Of a stretch of 64,000 nt of DNA, positions 16,980 through 26,864 are shown piece after piece. The position numbers were made by a program, and so were the translations under genes. The stretch is from assembly GCA_900112325.1 (NCBI GenBank), contig FOLJ01000020.1, positions 87,015 through 151,014 of the forward strand, given 5' to 3'. Numbering within the stretch: position 1 is the stretch's first letter; each line of letters starts with the position of its first letter. This DNA is from Micromonospora sediminimaris. Its GTDB lineage: Bacteria; Actinomycetota; Actinomycetes; Mycobacteriales; Micromonosporaceae. The notes below the pieces were generated by a model. The model saw only the letters and a program-made list of their open reading frames with translations, did no database searches and was not told the origin of the DNA.

Positions 16980-18710
16980 GTGGCAGTCCGGACGCCGGCG
17001 CTTGAGACGTTCCCGCCCCTGCGCTCCTGGCAGCGCAAGGCTCTGGTGGAGTACCTGCGCCGTCGGGCTGAGGACTTCACTGCGGTCGCCACCCCGGGGG
17101 CCGGAAAGACCACATTCGCGCTGCGGATCGCCGCCGAACTGCTCGCCGACGGCAGCGTCGAGGCGGTCACCGTGGTCGCGCCGACCGAGCACCTGAAGAC
17201 GCAGTGGGCCGAGGCGGCGGCCCGGGTGGGCATCCAACTCGACGCCGCGTTCCGCAACGCCGACCTGCACTCCTCGGCGGACTTCCACGGTGCCGTGGTG
17301 ACCTACGCACAGGTCGGGATGGCACCGCAGGTGCACCGGCGGCGCACCATGACCCGTCGGACCCTGGTCGTCCTCGACGAGATCCATCACGCCGGTGACT
17401 CACGCACCTGGGGTGACGGGGTGAAGGCGGCCTTTGAGCCCGCGGTGCGCCGGCTGATGCTGACCGGTACGCCCTTCCGGTCCGACGACAACCCGATCCC
17501 GTTCGTCAGCTACGAACGCGGCGGAGACGGCCTGCTGCGCTCCCGGGCCGACTCGGTCTACGGCTACAGCGACGCGCTGCGCGACGGCGTGGTGCGGCCG
17601 GTGCTGTTCCTGGCGTACTCGGGGGAGACCCGGTGGCGGACCAACGCCGGGGAGGAACTGGCGGCTCGACTGGGCGAGCCGATGACGCAGGATCTAATCG
17701 CCCAGGCTTGGCGTACCGCCCTGGACCCGGCCGGCGACTGGATGCCGCAGGTGCTGCGGGCGGCGGATGCCCGGCTGACCGTGCTGCGGGAGGCGGGCAT
17801 GCCGGACGCGGGCGGCCTCGTCATCGCCAGCGACCAGCAGACGGCCCGCTCGTACGCCAAACTCATCGAGCAGGTCACGGGGGAGCGGGCGGCCGTCGTA
17901 CTCTCCGACGACGCGGGCGCCTCGGCCCGGATCGCGACGTTCGCGGCGTCCGAGCAGCGGTGGCTGGTCGCGGTGCGAATGGTCTCCGAAGGCGTCGACA
18001 TCCCCCGACTGGCCGTCGGCGTGTACGCGACAAGTGCCAGCACTCCGCTGTACTTCGCGCAGGCGATCGGGCGCTTCGTCCGGGCCCGGCGCCCGGGGGA
18101 GACCGCGTCGGTCTTCCTGCCCAGCGTGCCGCACCTGCTCGGGCTGGCCAGCGAGATGGAGGCCGAGCGCGACCACGTGCTCGGCAAGCCCAAGGACCGC
18201 GAGGGCTTCGACGACGAGTTGCTGGACCGGGCCCAGCGCGACGAGCAGGCCAGCGGCGAACTGGAGAAGCGTTTCGCCGCGCTGTCCGCCACCGCCGAGC
18301 TGGACCAGGTGATCTTCGACGGTGCCTCGTTCGGTACGGCGGCCCAGGCCGGCACCCCCGAGGAGGAGGAGTACCTGGGCCTGCCCGGGCTGCTCACCTC
18401 GGAACAGGTGGCGTCGTTGCTCGCCAAGCGGCAGGCCGATCAGCTCGCCGCCCAGCGACGTCGGGCGACCGAGCGGCGGACGGAATCCGCAGCGCCGGCG
18501 TCCGCTCCGCCGGCACCGATGAGCGCCGCCCAGCGCCGGGTGGCGCTACGCCGCCAGCTCAACGCCCTGGTCGCCGCCCAGCACCACCGCACCGGCCAGC
18601 CACACGGAAAGATCCACGCTGAGCTGCGCCGCATCTGCGGCGGTCCCCCCAGCGCCCAGGCCACCATCGAGCAACTAGAAGAACGCATAGCCACCGTCCA
18701 AACCCTCTAA
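16980..18710 (+). CDS. Superfamily 2 DEAD/DEAH helicase (Ssl2/RAD25-like)
   Basis: 576 residues. Q-like SWQRKAL (16-22), Walker A TPGAGKT (38-44), DEIH (133-136), motif III LTGTPFRSD, then motifs V/VI SEGVDIPRLAVGVY and FAQAIGRFVRARR. A charged C-terminal extension of about 150 residues contains a long coiled-coil-like, Ala/Arg-rich segment. GTG start at 16980 chosen from the GGAGAGGAG just upstream and the conserved LRSWQRKAL start. Likely acts in nucleic-acid unwinding in repair or transcription. Neighbour DUF3039 is a conserved partner. Confidence 0.9.
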   Translation: MAVRTPALETFPPLRSWQRKALVEYLRRRAEDFTAVATPGAGKTTFALRIAAELLADGSVEAVTVVAPTEHLKTQWAEAAARVGIQLDAAFRNADLHSSADFHGAVVTYAQVGMAPQVHRRRTMTRRTLVVLDEIHHAGDSRTWGDGVKAAFEPAVRRLMLTGTPFRSDDNPIPFVSYERGGDGLLRSRADSVYGYSDALRDGVVRPVLFLAYSGETRWRTNAGEELAARLGEPMTQDLIAQAWRTALDPAGDWMPQVLRAADARLTVLREAGMPDAGGLVIASDQQTARSYAKLIEQVTGERAAVVLSDDAGASARIATFAASEQRWLVAVRMVSEGVDIPRLAVGVYATSASTPLYFAQAIGRFVRARRPGETASVFLPSVPHLLGLASEMEAERDHVLGKPKDREGFDDELLDRAQRDEQASGELEKRFAALSATAELDQVIFDGASFGTAAQAGTPEEEEYLGLPGLLTSEQVASLLAKRQADQLAAQRRRATERRTESAAPASAPPAPMSAAQRRVALRRQLNALVAAQHHRTGQPHGKIHAELRRICGGPPSAQATIEQLEERIATVQTL

Positions 18711-18730
18711 CAGCCCACCCATGCCATTGG

Positions 18731-18797
18731 CGCGTTGATCAAGAAGTTTTGGTCGCCGCCGTGCGGTTTTCGTGACGCAAACTTCTTGATCAACGCG
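18731..18797. repeat. Palindromic hairpin element, copy 1
   Basis: CGCGTTGATCAAGAAGTTT (18731-18749) and AAACTTCTTGATCAACGCG (18779-18797) are perfect 19-bp complements with a 29-nt GC-rich loop. It starts 21 nt after the helicase stop, between convergent genes. Related copies are at 34471-34535 and 58061-58121. Confidence 0.8.
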
Positions 18798-18855
18798 GGT
18801 GGTCGGGTGGGGTGGGTGGGGTGGGTGGGGTGGGGGTCCGGGTATGGGTATGGGT
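18797..18855 (+). repeat. G-rich tract of TGGGG/GGGT repeats
   Basis: About 55 bp with more than eight runs of three to five G (pattern GGGTGGGGTGGGTGGGG, then GGGTATGGGTATGGG). The + strand can form G-quadruplexes. It lies directly between palindromic element 1 and the terminator at 18857. Confidence 0.7.
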
Positions 18856-18856
18856 G

Positions 18857-18897
18857 AAGCCGGCCGGAGACATCCTGGGGATGTCTCCGGCCGGCTT
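18857..18897. terminator. 18-bp perfect stem-loop between convergent genes
   Basis: AAGCCGGCCGGAGACATC (18857-18874) pairs exactly with GATGTCTCCGGCCGGCTT (18880-18897), 5-nt loop, followed by TTTAT on the + strand. It sits between the helicase (+) and the DUF7455 gene (-, stop at 18919) and can serve both directions. Confidence 0.85.
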
Positions 18898-18918
18898 TAT
18901 GTCGGGTTTGCTGAGCCC

Positions 18919-19152
18919 TCAGTTGGCCATCAGGTCAGCGCCGCGCCAGGTGAACTCCGGGTCCGTCGCGTACCGTACGGTGATCTTGACGAGATCCTCG
19001 GCGTACTTGTTGGCGTGGTGTCCACAGAACACCAGCTCACTGCCACCCGCCAGGGTGATCCGGAGCTTGCCGGCGGCATTGCAGCGGTCGCACCGTTCAT
19101 CGGCGGCCGGGGGGCTCACCGTCTCGGGCGGCGGCGTGAGGGTCGGGGTCAT
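18919..19152 (-). CDS. DUF7455 small zinc-ribbon-like protein
   Basis: 77 residues. ERCDRCNAAGKLRITLAGGS then LVFCGHHANKYAEDLVKI gives a CxxC...CxHH metal site. The ATG at 19152 follows AGGAGGAAGGCG. It lies downstream of the principal sigma factor on the same strand, a conserved actinobacterial neighbourhood. The 244-bp gap to that gene contains a short TGATCACC/GGTGATCA stem (19334-19367), a weak terminator candidate. Function unknown; likely nucleic-acid or protein binding. Confidence 0.82.
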   Translation of the reverse strand: MTPTLTPPPETVSPPAADERCDRCNAAGKLRITLAGGSELVFCGHHANKYAEDLVKITVRYATDPEFTWRGADLMAN

Positions 19153-19396
19153 CGCCTTCCTCCTCTGGTCGTCACCGATGAACACTCTCTTCGGTCTTGG
19201 TCACCTATCGTGCAACACCCTTGTCGGGCCTCGCCTTCCCTGTGTGCCCGCGGGGGACCGAGGTCACACCTGGCACGGACAGTGTGCCGTGCACCCAGGG
19301 TGCCACGTCAACGATCACATTCGTGCAACCACCTGATCACCATCCGACGTTGTACGCCAGGTGATCAAAACGGCACGATCGGTTGACGGATGCTGA

Positions 19397-20998
<1,602 letters not shown>

Positions 20999-21285
20999 GA
21001 ATGACCTTCCGGAGGCGAAGAGCGAGCACGGCCGGGATCGTCCGACGCAGCGTGGGGCACCGCGCCGGGCGATGTGGTTGAGGAACCCCCGTGTCCCGGG
21101 CCGGCCGGTTGTCGGGCGGCCCGTGGCGCGTGGGCAGGGGTGAATTGTAACGCCGTCTGCGGCGATCATCCTGCGCCGCACGGCTGATCGGCGGCCGGGA
21201 CCGCCGATTCGGTGCGCTTTTGGACTTTGTAAGGATGATACCTGCGCGGAAGCCGAATACCTGGCCGTGCGGGAAGGGGACGGAC

Positions 21286-22107
21286 ATGGAGCGCTCGGCG
21301 CCACCGCCACCGCAGCTGCTGGAGATCGCGATCGAGGTGGCCCGGGGCGCGGCGGCCACCGCGTACCGGATGCGCACCGAGGGCGTCTCGGTGGCGGCGA
21401 CCAAGAGCACCGTCACCGACGTGGTGACCGCTGCCGACCGGGCCGTGGAACGCCAGATCACCGACGAGCTGCGCCGGCTGCGGCCGGACGACGCGGTGCT
21501 GGGCGAGGAGTACGGCGCCGCGGTGAATGGCGACGGCCCCCGCCCCCGGGTGCGGTGGATCGTCGACCCGATCGACGGGACCGTCAACTACCTGTACGGC
21601 TTGACGCACTGCGGCGTGTCGATCGCCGCTGAGCTGGACGGCGAGGTGGTGGCGGGAGTGGTGCGGAACGTCCACACCGGCGAGGAGTGGACGGCGACCG
21701 TCGGCGGGGGCGCCTGGCGCGAGGGCCGGCGGTTGCACTGCTCCACCGAGACCGATCTCGGTCAGGCGCTGGTCGTCACCGGCTTCGGCTACGACGCCGC
21801 GCGCCGGGTCCACCAGGCCCGGGTGCTGGCCGAACTGATCCCGCACGTACGCGACATCCGCCGCCTCGGCGCCGCTGCCGTCGATCTCTGCCTGGTCGCC
21901 GAGGGGCGGGCCGACGCCTTCTACGAGAAGGGCCTGGCGGCCTGGGACCAAGCCGCCGGCGCGCTGGTGGCCACCGAGGCCGGCCTGCGGGTCGGCGGGC
22001 TCAAGGGGCTGGCTCCCGGGCCGGAGATGGTCATTGCCGCGCCGCCGACCCTGTTCGACGCGTTGCACGAGCACCTGGCCGCGTTGGACGCCTCCGGCGG
22101 CCCCTGA
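21286..22107 (+). CDS. suhB: Inositol monophosphatase family protein
   Basis: 273 residues. Metal sites are visible: GEEYG (the EE motif), WIVDPIDGTVNYLYGL (DPIDGT) and the C-terminal GLAAWDQAAGALVATEAG (WD). Dephosphorylates inositol-1-phosphate or related sugar phosphates (for example in phosphatidylinositol or mycothiol supply). ATG follows GGGAAGGGGA. Divergent from the sigma factor gene, sharing a 287-bp gap; from memory, suhB also neighbours sigA in M. tuberculosis. Confidence 0.9.
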   Translation: MERSAPPPPQLLEIAIEVARGAAATAYRMRTEGVSVAATKSTVTDVVTAADRAVERQITDELRRLRPDDAVLGEEYGAAVNGDGPRPRVRWIVDPIDGTVNYLYGLTHCGVSIAAELDGEVVAGVVRNVHTGEEWTATVGGGAWREGRRLHCSTETDLGQALVVTGFGYDAARRVHQARVLAELIPHVRDIRRLGAAAVDLCLVAEGRADAFYEKGLAAWDQAAGALVATEAGLRVGGLKGLAPGPEMVIAAPPTLFDALHEHLAALDASGGP

Positions 22108-22229
22108 GGGGGCCTGGCACCCGCTCAGCGACCGGGAGCTGGACGCGCGAGGCTGGACGCCGTCCGCCGCCCGTCAGCAGCTGGTTCGGGACCGCACCGG
22201 TGAGCCGTCGGCCGACAGCGGGCCGACGG

Positions 22230-22760
22230 TCAGTTGTCGACCACGATCGGGCAGGAACCGGGCGGTGCGACCGGGGCGCCCAGGTCGCCCAGCGACTGAT
22301 TGACCTCGGTGGTGGTGGCCAGCTGCTGGAAGTTGCCGCCCAGCACCACGTCGACGATGTCGTCCTCGCGCTTGGCGTTGTATTCCAGCTCGGCGTCGCC
22401 GAGGAAGTACGCCCGCAGCAGGTGCGCCGAGCCGACCCCCTTCGGGCCGTAACGCAGGACCGCCACGTCGTCGATCTTCTTCTTCTGGGTCGCTTCCTTC
22501 TGCACCTGGAAGTCGCGGTTGCGGAAGTCGTTCCCGACGTCGGCGGCCAGCCCGGGGCGATCCGTGCCGTTGAGCACGTTGATCTTGACATCCTTGTGAT
22601 CGCGCAGGGTGACGTCGGCGCGTGGCCAGTCGTCCGGACAACCCTCGCCGGCGCCGGCGTTACTCTGGGTGTCCTTGACCAGCGCCACGACCACGAAGAG
22701 CAGGGCGAGCACCGCCAGCATGCCGACGACAACGAGTGCTCGCACTCGCGCAAAGCTCAT
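22230..22760 (-). CDS. LytR C-terminal domain envelope protein (Cei-like)
   Basis: 176 residues. One N-terminal transmembrane helix (ALVVVGMLAVLALLFVVVAL) then an extracytoplasmic LytR_C domain: VKINVLNGTDRPGLAADVGN and VAVLRYGPKGVGSAHLLRAY. The gene position between the phosphatase and DUF4193 matches Rv2700 (Cei, cell envelope integrity) in M. tuberculosis, as I recall. Likely supports cell-wall assembly. Confidence 0.83.
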   Translation of the reverse strand: MSFARVRALVVVGMLAVLALLFVVVALVKDTQSNAGAGEGCPDDWPRADVTLRDHKDVKINVLNGTDRPGLAADVGNDFRNRDFQVQKEATQKKKIDDVAVLRYGPKGVGSAHLLRAYFLGDAELEYNAKREDDIVDVVLGGNFQQLATTTEVNQSLGDLGAPVAPPGSCPIVVDN

Positions 22761-22900
22761 CAGGGCACTCCCGGGCATCGGTGGGTGGCAACGGCCGGCG
22801 ATCGGGCCGTTCCGTCGGCCGTCGGGTACGCCGCTGAGGTTAACGGGTGTCCGACCGTCGCGTGGAAACAGTCCGACATGCCGGCGCGCCACCGGAGAAC

Positions 22901-22916
22901 GGGGTAGTACTACCCC
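22901..22916. promoter_or_regulatory. Perfect 16-bp palindrome GGGGTAGTACTACCCC
   Basis: A fully self-complementary 16-mer lies 141 bp upstream of the Cei-like gene (leftward) and 258 bp upstream of DUF4193 (rightward). The 414-bp gap 22761-23174 contains no recognised gene. The site fits a dimeric regulator for either or both genes; the factor is unknown to me. Confidence 0.5.
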
Positions 22917-23174
22917 TATCTTCGTGTCGCCTGAGTCACATTGGGAACAACTTCCCGTGCAGGGGCGTACATCTCAGCCACGAGGGCGGTATACATGCCT
23001 CGCCCAAAGGGGGGGTAGGGTTCCGCGCTCGCCGGGGAGATCCTCTGGCGGTCTGGTCCGAGCGGTCGTCGGGTCAGGTGGCCGACACAAGCGGTGGCCG
23101 GCCAGCGGAACCGAAACAGCGTCGTCCGGCGTTACAACCGGAAGCGACAACATCGAAATGGGAGAGTGAAACCG

Positions 23175-23471
23175 ATGGCCACCGACTACGACGCCCCGCG
23201 CCGCGACGAGGTCGATCTCGGCGAGGACAGCCTGGAAGAGCTCAAGGCCCGGCGCGTCGACTCACAGTCGGGCGCCGTGGACGTCGACGAGGCCGAAGTG
23301 GCTGAGAGCTTCGAGTTGCCCGGCGCCGACCTTGCCGACGAGGAACTGACGGTCAAGGTGCTACCGATGCAGCAGGACGAGTTCCGCTGCGCCCGTTGCT
23401 TCCTGGTGCACCACCGCAGCCAACTGGCGGTGGAACGCAACGGCGAGCTGATCTGCCGAGAGTGCGTCTGA
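23175..23471 (+). CDS. DUF4193 zinc-ribbon protein
   Basis: 98 residues. Acidic N-terminal half (DEVDLGEDSLEELKARRVDS) and a C-terminal zinc ribbon: EFRCARCFLVHHRSQLAVER then ELICRECV (CxxC...CxxC). ATG preceded by GGGAGAG. Conserved across actinobacteria next to dut and cei; homologous to Rv2699c by position and sequence type. Possibly a transcription-associated or RNA-binding small protein (inference). Confidence 0.88.
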   Translation: MATDYDAPRRDEVDLGEDSLEELKARRVDSQSGAVDVDEAEVAESFELPGADLADEELTVKVLPMQQDEFRCARCFLVHHRSQLAVERNGELICRECV

Positions 23472-23495
23472 CCACAGGGCGACGACCACGACCAT

Positions 23496-23524
23496 GGCGG
23501 CGACTCCCGAGTGGAGTCGCCGCC
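23496..23524 (+). terminator. 12-bp perfect hairpin after DUF4193
   Basis: GGCGGCGACTCC (23496-23507) pairs exactly with GGAGTCGCCGCC (23513-23524), 5-nt loop, 25 nt past the stop codon. Confidence 0.75.
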
Positions 23525-23573
23525 GCCCGGCTCGGCGAGCGCCACGCCGCACAACCTGGTTGACTCGATAGCC

Positions 23574-23618
23574 ATGAGCGAGCGAATCGGCCGGCTCGGC
23601 GCCGTGGTGCGATCATGA
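23574..23618 (+). CDS. Possible 14-residue upstream ORF (leader)
   Basis: ATG AGC GAG ... TCA TGA encodes MSERIGRLGAVVRS. Its TGA overlaps the ATG of the following gene (ATGA at 23615-23618). The two start regions share CATGAGCGAGC (23573-23583 and 23614-23624), so it may be a duplicated start. No Shine-Dalgarno. Speculative. Confidence 0.25.
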   Translation: MSERIGRLGAVVRS

Positions 23619-24409
23619 GCGAGCACACCGAGCGTGCCGAGGATCCGGACGAGCTGGGGAAGACCGTGGCGGCACTGACCGCCGACGAGATCGAGCCGGC
23701 GAAACGGCGTCAACTGCTCACCCGCCTGGTCGGGCAGGCTCGGGCCCGGGGGATCGGCGACCTGTTCAAGCCGAGGGCCGCGCTGCGCTGGATGGTGGAC
23801 ACGGTCGCGGAGATCGCCCCGCACGTGCCGATCCGGGATCTGGCCACCCTGCGTCGGCACTTTCCCGGGCTGACGGATGAGGAACTGGCCGACCGGCTGG
23901 TCCGCAACGCGTCCCGGGCGACCGCAGGGGTCGGCGCTGCCGGCGGCGGGGCCTCGGCGGTGCAGTGGACGGTGACCCCGACCCTGCTGTCCGCCCCGGT
24001 ACTGCTCGCCGCCGAGACGGTCGCGGTGGTGGCGGTGGAACTGAAGTTGACCGGCGAGCTGCACGAGGTCTACGGCGTACCGCTGCCGGCCGGCGGCACC
24101 GAACGGACCATCGCGTTGGTGCAGGCCTGGGCCAGCCAGCGCGGCGTCAACCCGATGATGCCCGGCGTCGGCGTGGGCGCCGTGCTCGGCACGGCTGCCC
24201 GGAACGAACTACGGGACACTATGCTCAAGCGGTTCGGCCGCAATCTCACCACGCTGGGGCCCTTCCTGACCGGAGCCGCGGTGGCGAGCTACCTGAACCG
24301 GCGGGCCACCCGGACGTTGGCCGACCAGCTCCGCGCCGACCTGCGCCGGCAGCACCGTGGCCTGCCCGGCGGGCCGCCCGCGCCGCCAGCCCTGCCCGGC
24401 TCGTCCTGA
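23615..24409 (+). CDS. Uncharacterised protein, EcsC-like appearance
   Basis: 264 residues. A charged N-terminal helical region (ADEIEPAKRRQLLTRLVGQA) leads into a Gly/Ala-rich hydrophobic stretch (AGVGAAGGGASAVQWTVTPT, LLSAPVLLAAETVAVVAVEL) and a basic tail. The Gly-rich amphipathic central part resembles EcsC-type membrane-associated proteins, but I do not recognise it with certainty. It sits between DUF4193 and DUF3093 and is not part of the order I recall for mycobacteria. Confidence 0.7.
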   Translation: MSEHTERAEDPDELGKTVAALTADEIEPAKRRQLLTRLVGQARARGIGDLFKPRAALRWMVDTVAEIAPHVPIRDLATLRRHFPGLTDEELADRLVRNASRATAGVGAAGGGASAVQWTVTPTLLSAPVLLAAETVAVVAVELKLTGELHEVYGVPLPAGGTERTIALVQAWASQRGVNPMMPGVGVGAVLGTAARNELRDTMLKRFGRNLTTLGPFLTGAAVASYLNRRATRTLADQLRADLRRQHRGLPGGPPAPPALPGSS

Positions 24410-24485
24410 CCGTCGACCCGGGGATCGGTCGGCGGGAGCGCCGTCGGTCAGAGCCGCACCGGCGCTCGACCGGTGGCGGGTCGGA

Positions 24486-24977
24486 TCAGCGTGCCGCGTC
24501 CCGCGCGGCCAGCAGGGCTTCGGCCAGCTCGACCGGGTGCCGCGAACTGACCACCCAGAACGGTGTGGGGTCGGCCGGATCGTTCAGGACCACCTGGACG
24601 GCACCGGGGATCCACGGGCGCTGGACGACGAACGCCAGCGGATCGGCACCGACACCGAGCACCTCACGCCGTCCCTCGGCATCCAGCGCGATGGCGTCGG
24701 CGACGAATCGCACGGGCAGCCGGGCGTCGTCGACCCGCAGCTCTCCGTCGGCCACCGCGACCCGGATCCGGCCCAGCCACGCCAGCCCGGCGACGGCGGC
24801 CGGCAGCAGCACCGCGAAGGGCAGCCAGGCGCGCGCACCGCCCGCGCCCATCCACACCTCCACCGCGAGCAGGCCGGCGGCTGCGATCCCGGCGAACCAC
24901 AACCACCAGGGCAACCGCAGACGCTCGGCGTACGCCGGGGGCGCCGAGACTGACGAAGGCGACGGTGACTGGCTCAC
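24486..24977 (-). CDS. DUF3093 membrane protein
   Basis: 163 residues. AYAERLRLPWWLWFAGIAAA begins the first of two transmembrane helices; the second is about residues 52-68. The soluble C-terminal half has ADPLAFVVQRPWIPGAVQVV and TPFWVVSSRHPVELAEAL, typical of DUF3093. Divergent from dut, as with Rv2698 in mycobacteria (recalled). Function unknown. Confidence 0.87.
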   Translation of the reverse strand: MSQSPSPSSVSAPPAYAERLRLPWWLWFAGIAAAGLLAVEVWMGAGGARAWLPFAVLLPAAVAGLAWLGRIRVAVADGELRVDDARLPVRFVADAIALDAEGRREVLGVGADPLAFVVQRPWIPGAVQVVLNDPADPTPFWVVSSRHPVELAEALLAARDAAR

Positions 24978-25063
24978 TCGTGCCAGGGTACGGCGCGGCG
25001 GGCCACGGGTACCGGGCAGGATGACAGGGTCACCCCCAGCGGAACGGACGAAAGAGGGACATC

Positions 25064-25594
25064 GTGACCGACGTGGTGCCCGTGCCGGTCCGGCGGCTCG
25101 ATCCCGAGCTGCCGATGCCGGCGTACGCCCATCCCGGTGATGCCGGTGCCGACCTGGTGGCGGCCGCCGACGTGGAGCTGCCCCCCGGCGGTCGGGCGTT
25201 GGTGCCGACCGGCGTGGCGATCGCTCTGCCCGAGGGGTACGTGGGCCTGGTCCATCCCCGATCGGGGCTCGCCGCCCGACTCGGCGTGACGGTGCTCAAC
25301 GCGCCCGGTACGGTCGACGCCGGCTACCGGGGCGAGATCCTGGTCAACCTGATCAACCATGATCGGGCCGCGTCGGTGAAGATCTCCCGGGGCGACCGGA
25401 TCGCGCAGCTGGTTGTGCAGCGGGTGGAACGGGCGATCTTCCAGCCGGTGGCCGAGCTGCCCGCGTCCGGACGCGGGACCGGTGGGCACGGCTCCACCGG
25501 CGGGCACGCCGGGCTGGTACCGCCGCCGGCCATGGACGGCGCGAACGGAAACGATGGCACCGTGAGTGCGAACAGCGGAGGTTGGACGCAGTGA
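25064..25594 (+). CDS. dut: dUTP diphosphatase
   Basis: 176 residues with all five trimeric dUTPase motifs: AGADLVAA (1), PRSGLAAR (2), NAPGTVDAGYRGEI (3), RGDRIAQLVV (4) and the C-terminal GRGTGGHGSTGG (5, usually G-x-TGFGSTG, here with Gly-His in place of the Phe). It converts dUTP to dUMP, keeping uracil out of DNA. About 25 residues extend past motif 5. GTG start; followed by DUF3710 with a GTGA overlap at 25591-25594. Confidence 0.95.
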   Translation: MTDVVPVPVRRLDPELPMPAYAHPGDAGADLVAAADVELPPGGRALVPTGVAIALPEGYVGLVHPRSGLAARLGVTVLNAPGTVDAGYRGEILVNLINHDRAASVKISRGDRIAQLVVQRVERAIFQPVAELPASGRGTGGHGSTGGHAGLVPPPAMDGANGNDGTVSANSGGWTQ

Positions 25595-26277
25595 TCTTCT
25601 CCCGAAAGCGGGCCGCAGGACGGCACGCCCTTGACGAGCGGGCCCTCAACGTGCCCGAGACCGCCGAGGACGTTCCGCCGACCTCGGTGGAGCCGGCGCG
25701 CGGGCCGTACGACGTCACCGAGGCCCCGGACGGGGTGCAGCGGCTCGACCTGGGCAGCCTGCAGATCCCGGCGGTGCCCGAGGTCGAGGTGCGGGTGCAG
25801 GCCGACCAGCAGGGGGTGGTCCAGCAGGTCGTGCTGGTGCACGGCCAGAGCGCCCTGCAACTCGGTGTCTTCGCCGCCCCCCGTTCCGAGGGGATCTGGG
25901 ACGAGGTACGCGAGGAGATCCGCCAGTCGCTGCTCGGCGACGGTGCCGCCGCGCAGGAGGCCACCGGCGAGTACGGCACGGAGTTGCACGCCCGGGTACG
26001 CACCGAGGACGGCCCGACCGATCTGCGGTTCGTCGGCATCGACGGACCTCGCTGGATGGTACGCGCGGTCTACCAGGGCGCCGCGGCCACCGATCCGGCC
26101 GCGGCCGGTCCGCTGGCCGTCTGTCTGGACGGGCTGGTCGTCGACCGGGGGGTGGAGGCCAAGCCGGTACGCGAGCCGCTGCCGCTGCGGTTGCCACGCG
26201 AGGCGGGCGAGCAGGCCACGGCGGCCGATCCGGAAGCCCGACAGACCGACGCCGCGTCCGCGCCCGGCAACCGCTGA
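25591..26277 (+). CDS. DUF3710 protein
   Basis: 228 residues, soluble. RGPYDVTEAPDGVQRLDLGS and later RFVGIDGPRWMVRAVYQGAA are the conserved DUF3710 blocks. Start GTG overlaps the dut stop, so translation is probably coupled. Part of the conserved dut-DUF3710-OB fold-DUF3159 run (Rv2697c-Rv2693c by recall). Function unknown. Confidence 0.87.
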   Translation: MIFSRKRAAGRHALDERALNVPETAEDVPPTSVEPARGPYDVTEAPDGVQRLDLGSLQIPAVPEVEVRVQADQQGVVQQVVLVHGQSALQLGVFAAPRSEGIWDEVREEIRQSLLGDGAAAQEATGEYGTELHARVRTEDGPTDLRFVGIDGPRWMVRAVYQGAAATDPAAAGPLAVCLDGLVVDRGVEAKPVREPLPLRLPREAGEQATAADPEARQTDAASAPGNR

Positions 26278-26452
26278 TCGACCGTCAGCGGACCCGGGCC
26301 CCGTCGAGCGTGCCCGGCACGGCGGGCGAGCGCTTCCGGTGCGCCGGAAGGGTCCGGTCGGGCGTACGCTGGCGGGTGCCGTTCCGGCAGCTGTCCGGCG
26401 GCGGTGGCTTCCGGTGCCAGCCGGTCGGCGTGGAGAGGGTGACGCGGAACTC

Positions 26453-26833
26453 ATGACCACCGACGAGGGTCGGGGTTCGCTGCGGCGGATGTTGCGACGG
26501 CTGACCGCGAGCGAGGCCGAGATCGAGGCGCAGCAGTTGCAGCGGGAGAGTGCCCGGTGCGGCGCGGTGCCGGTGTTGCAGTGCGGGCGGGGGCAGGTGG
26601 TTTCGGTGAGCGGCCGACTGCGTACCGTCGTCTACACCCCTCGCACCAACCTGCCGGCGCTGGAGGCGGATCTCTACGACGGCAGTGACGTCGTGACCCT
26701 GGTCTGGCTCGGGCGGCGGCACATCGTCGGCATCGAGCCGGGGCGGCACCTGACGGCCCGAGGGCGGGTCGCGGTCCGCGACGACCGCAAGGTGATCTAC
26801 AACCCGTACTACGAGCTGGAGCCGTCAAAGTGA
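26453..26833 (+). CDS. OB-fold nucleic-acid-binding protein
   Basis: 126 residues. The C-terminal two thirds read as an OB fold: GQVVSVSGRLRTVVYTPRTN, EADLYDGSDVVTLVWLGRRH, PGRHLTARGRVAVRDDRKVI. RecG-wedge/tRNA-anticodon-type OB proteins of this size are conserved beside DUF3159. ATG at 26453 follows GAGAGGGTGACG; the 175-bp gap before it shows no gene. Binding target unknown. Confidence 0.82.
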   Translation: MTTDEGRGSLRRMLRRLTASEAEIEAQQLQRESARCGAVPVLQCGRGQVVSVSGRLRTVVYTPRTNLPALEADLYDGSDVVTLVWLGRRHIVGIEPGRHLTARGRVAVRDDRKVIYNPYYELEPSK

Positions 26834-26864
26834 ACCTGCGGGCGTTGCGGATGGACAGCGGGCG

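Noticed and set aside
18797..18855. Protein-coding use of the G-rich tract
   Set aside because: Translations in all frames are Gly/Trp/Val repeats with no extension into a known gene.
23574..23618. tracrRNA- or attenuator-like structure around the short ORF
   Set aside because: No complementary stem or U-run accompanies it.
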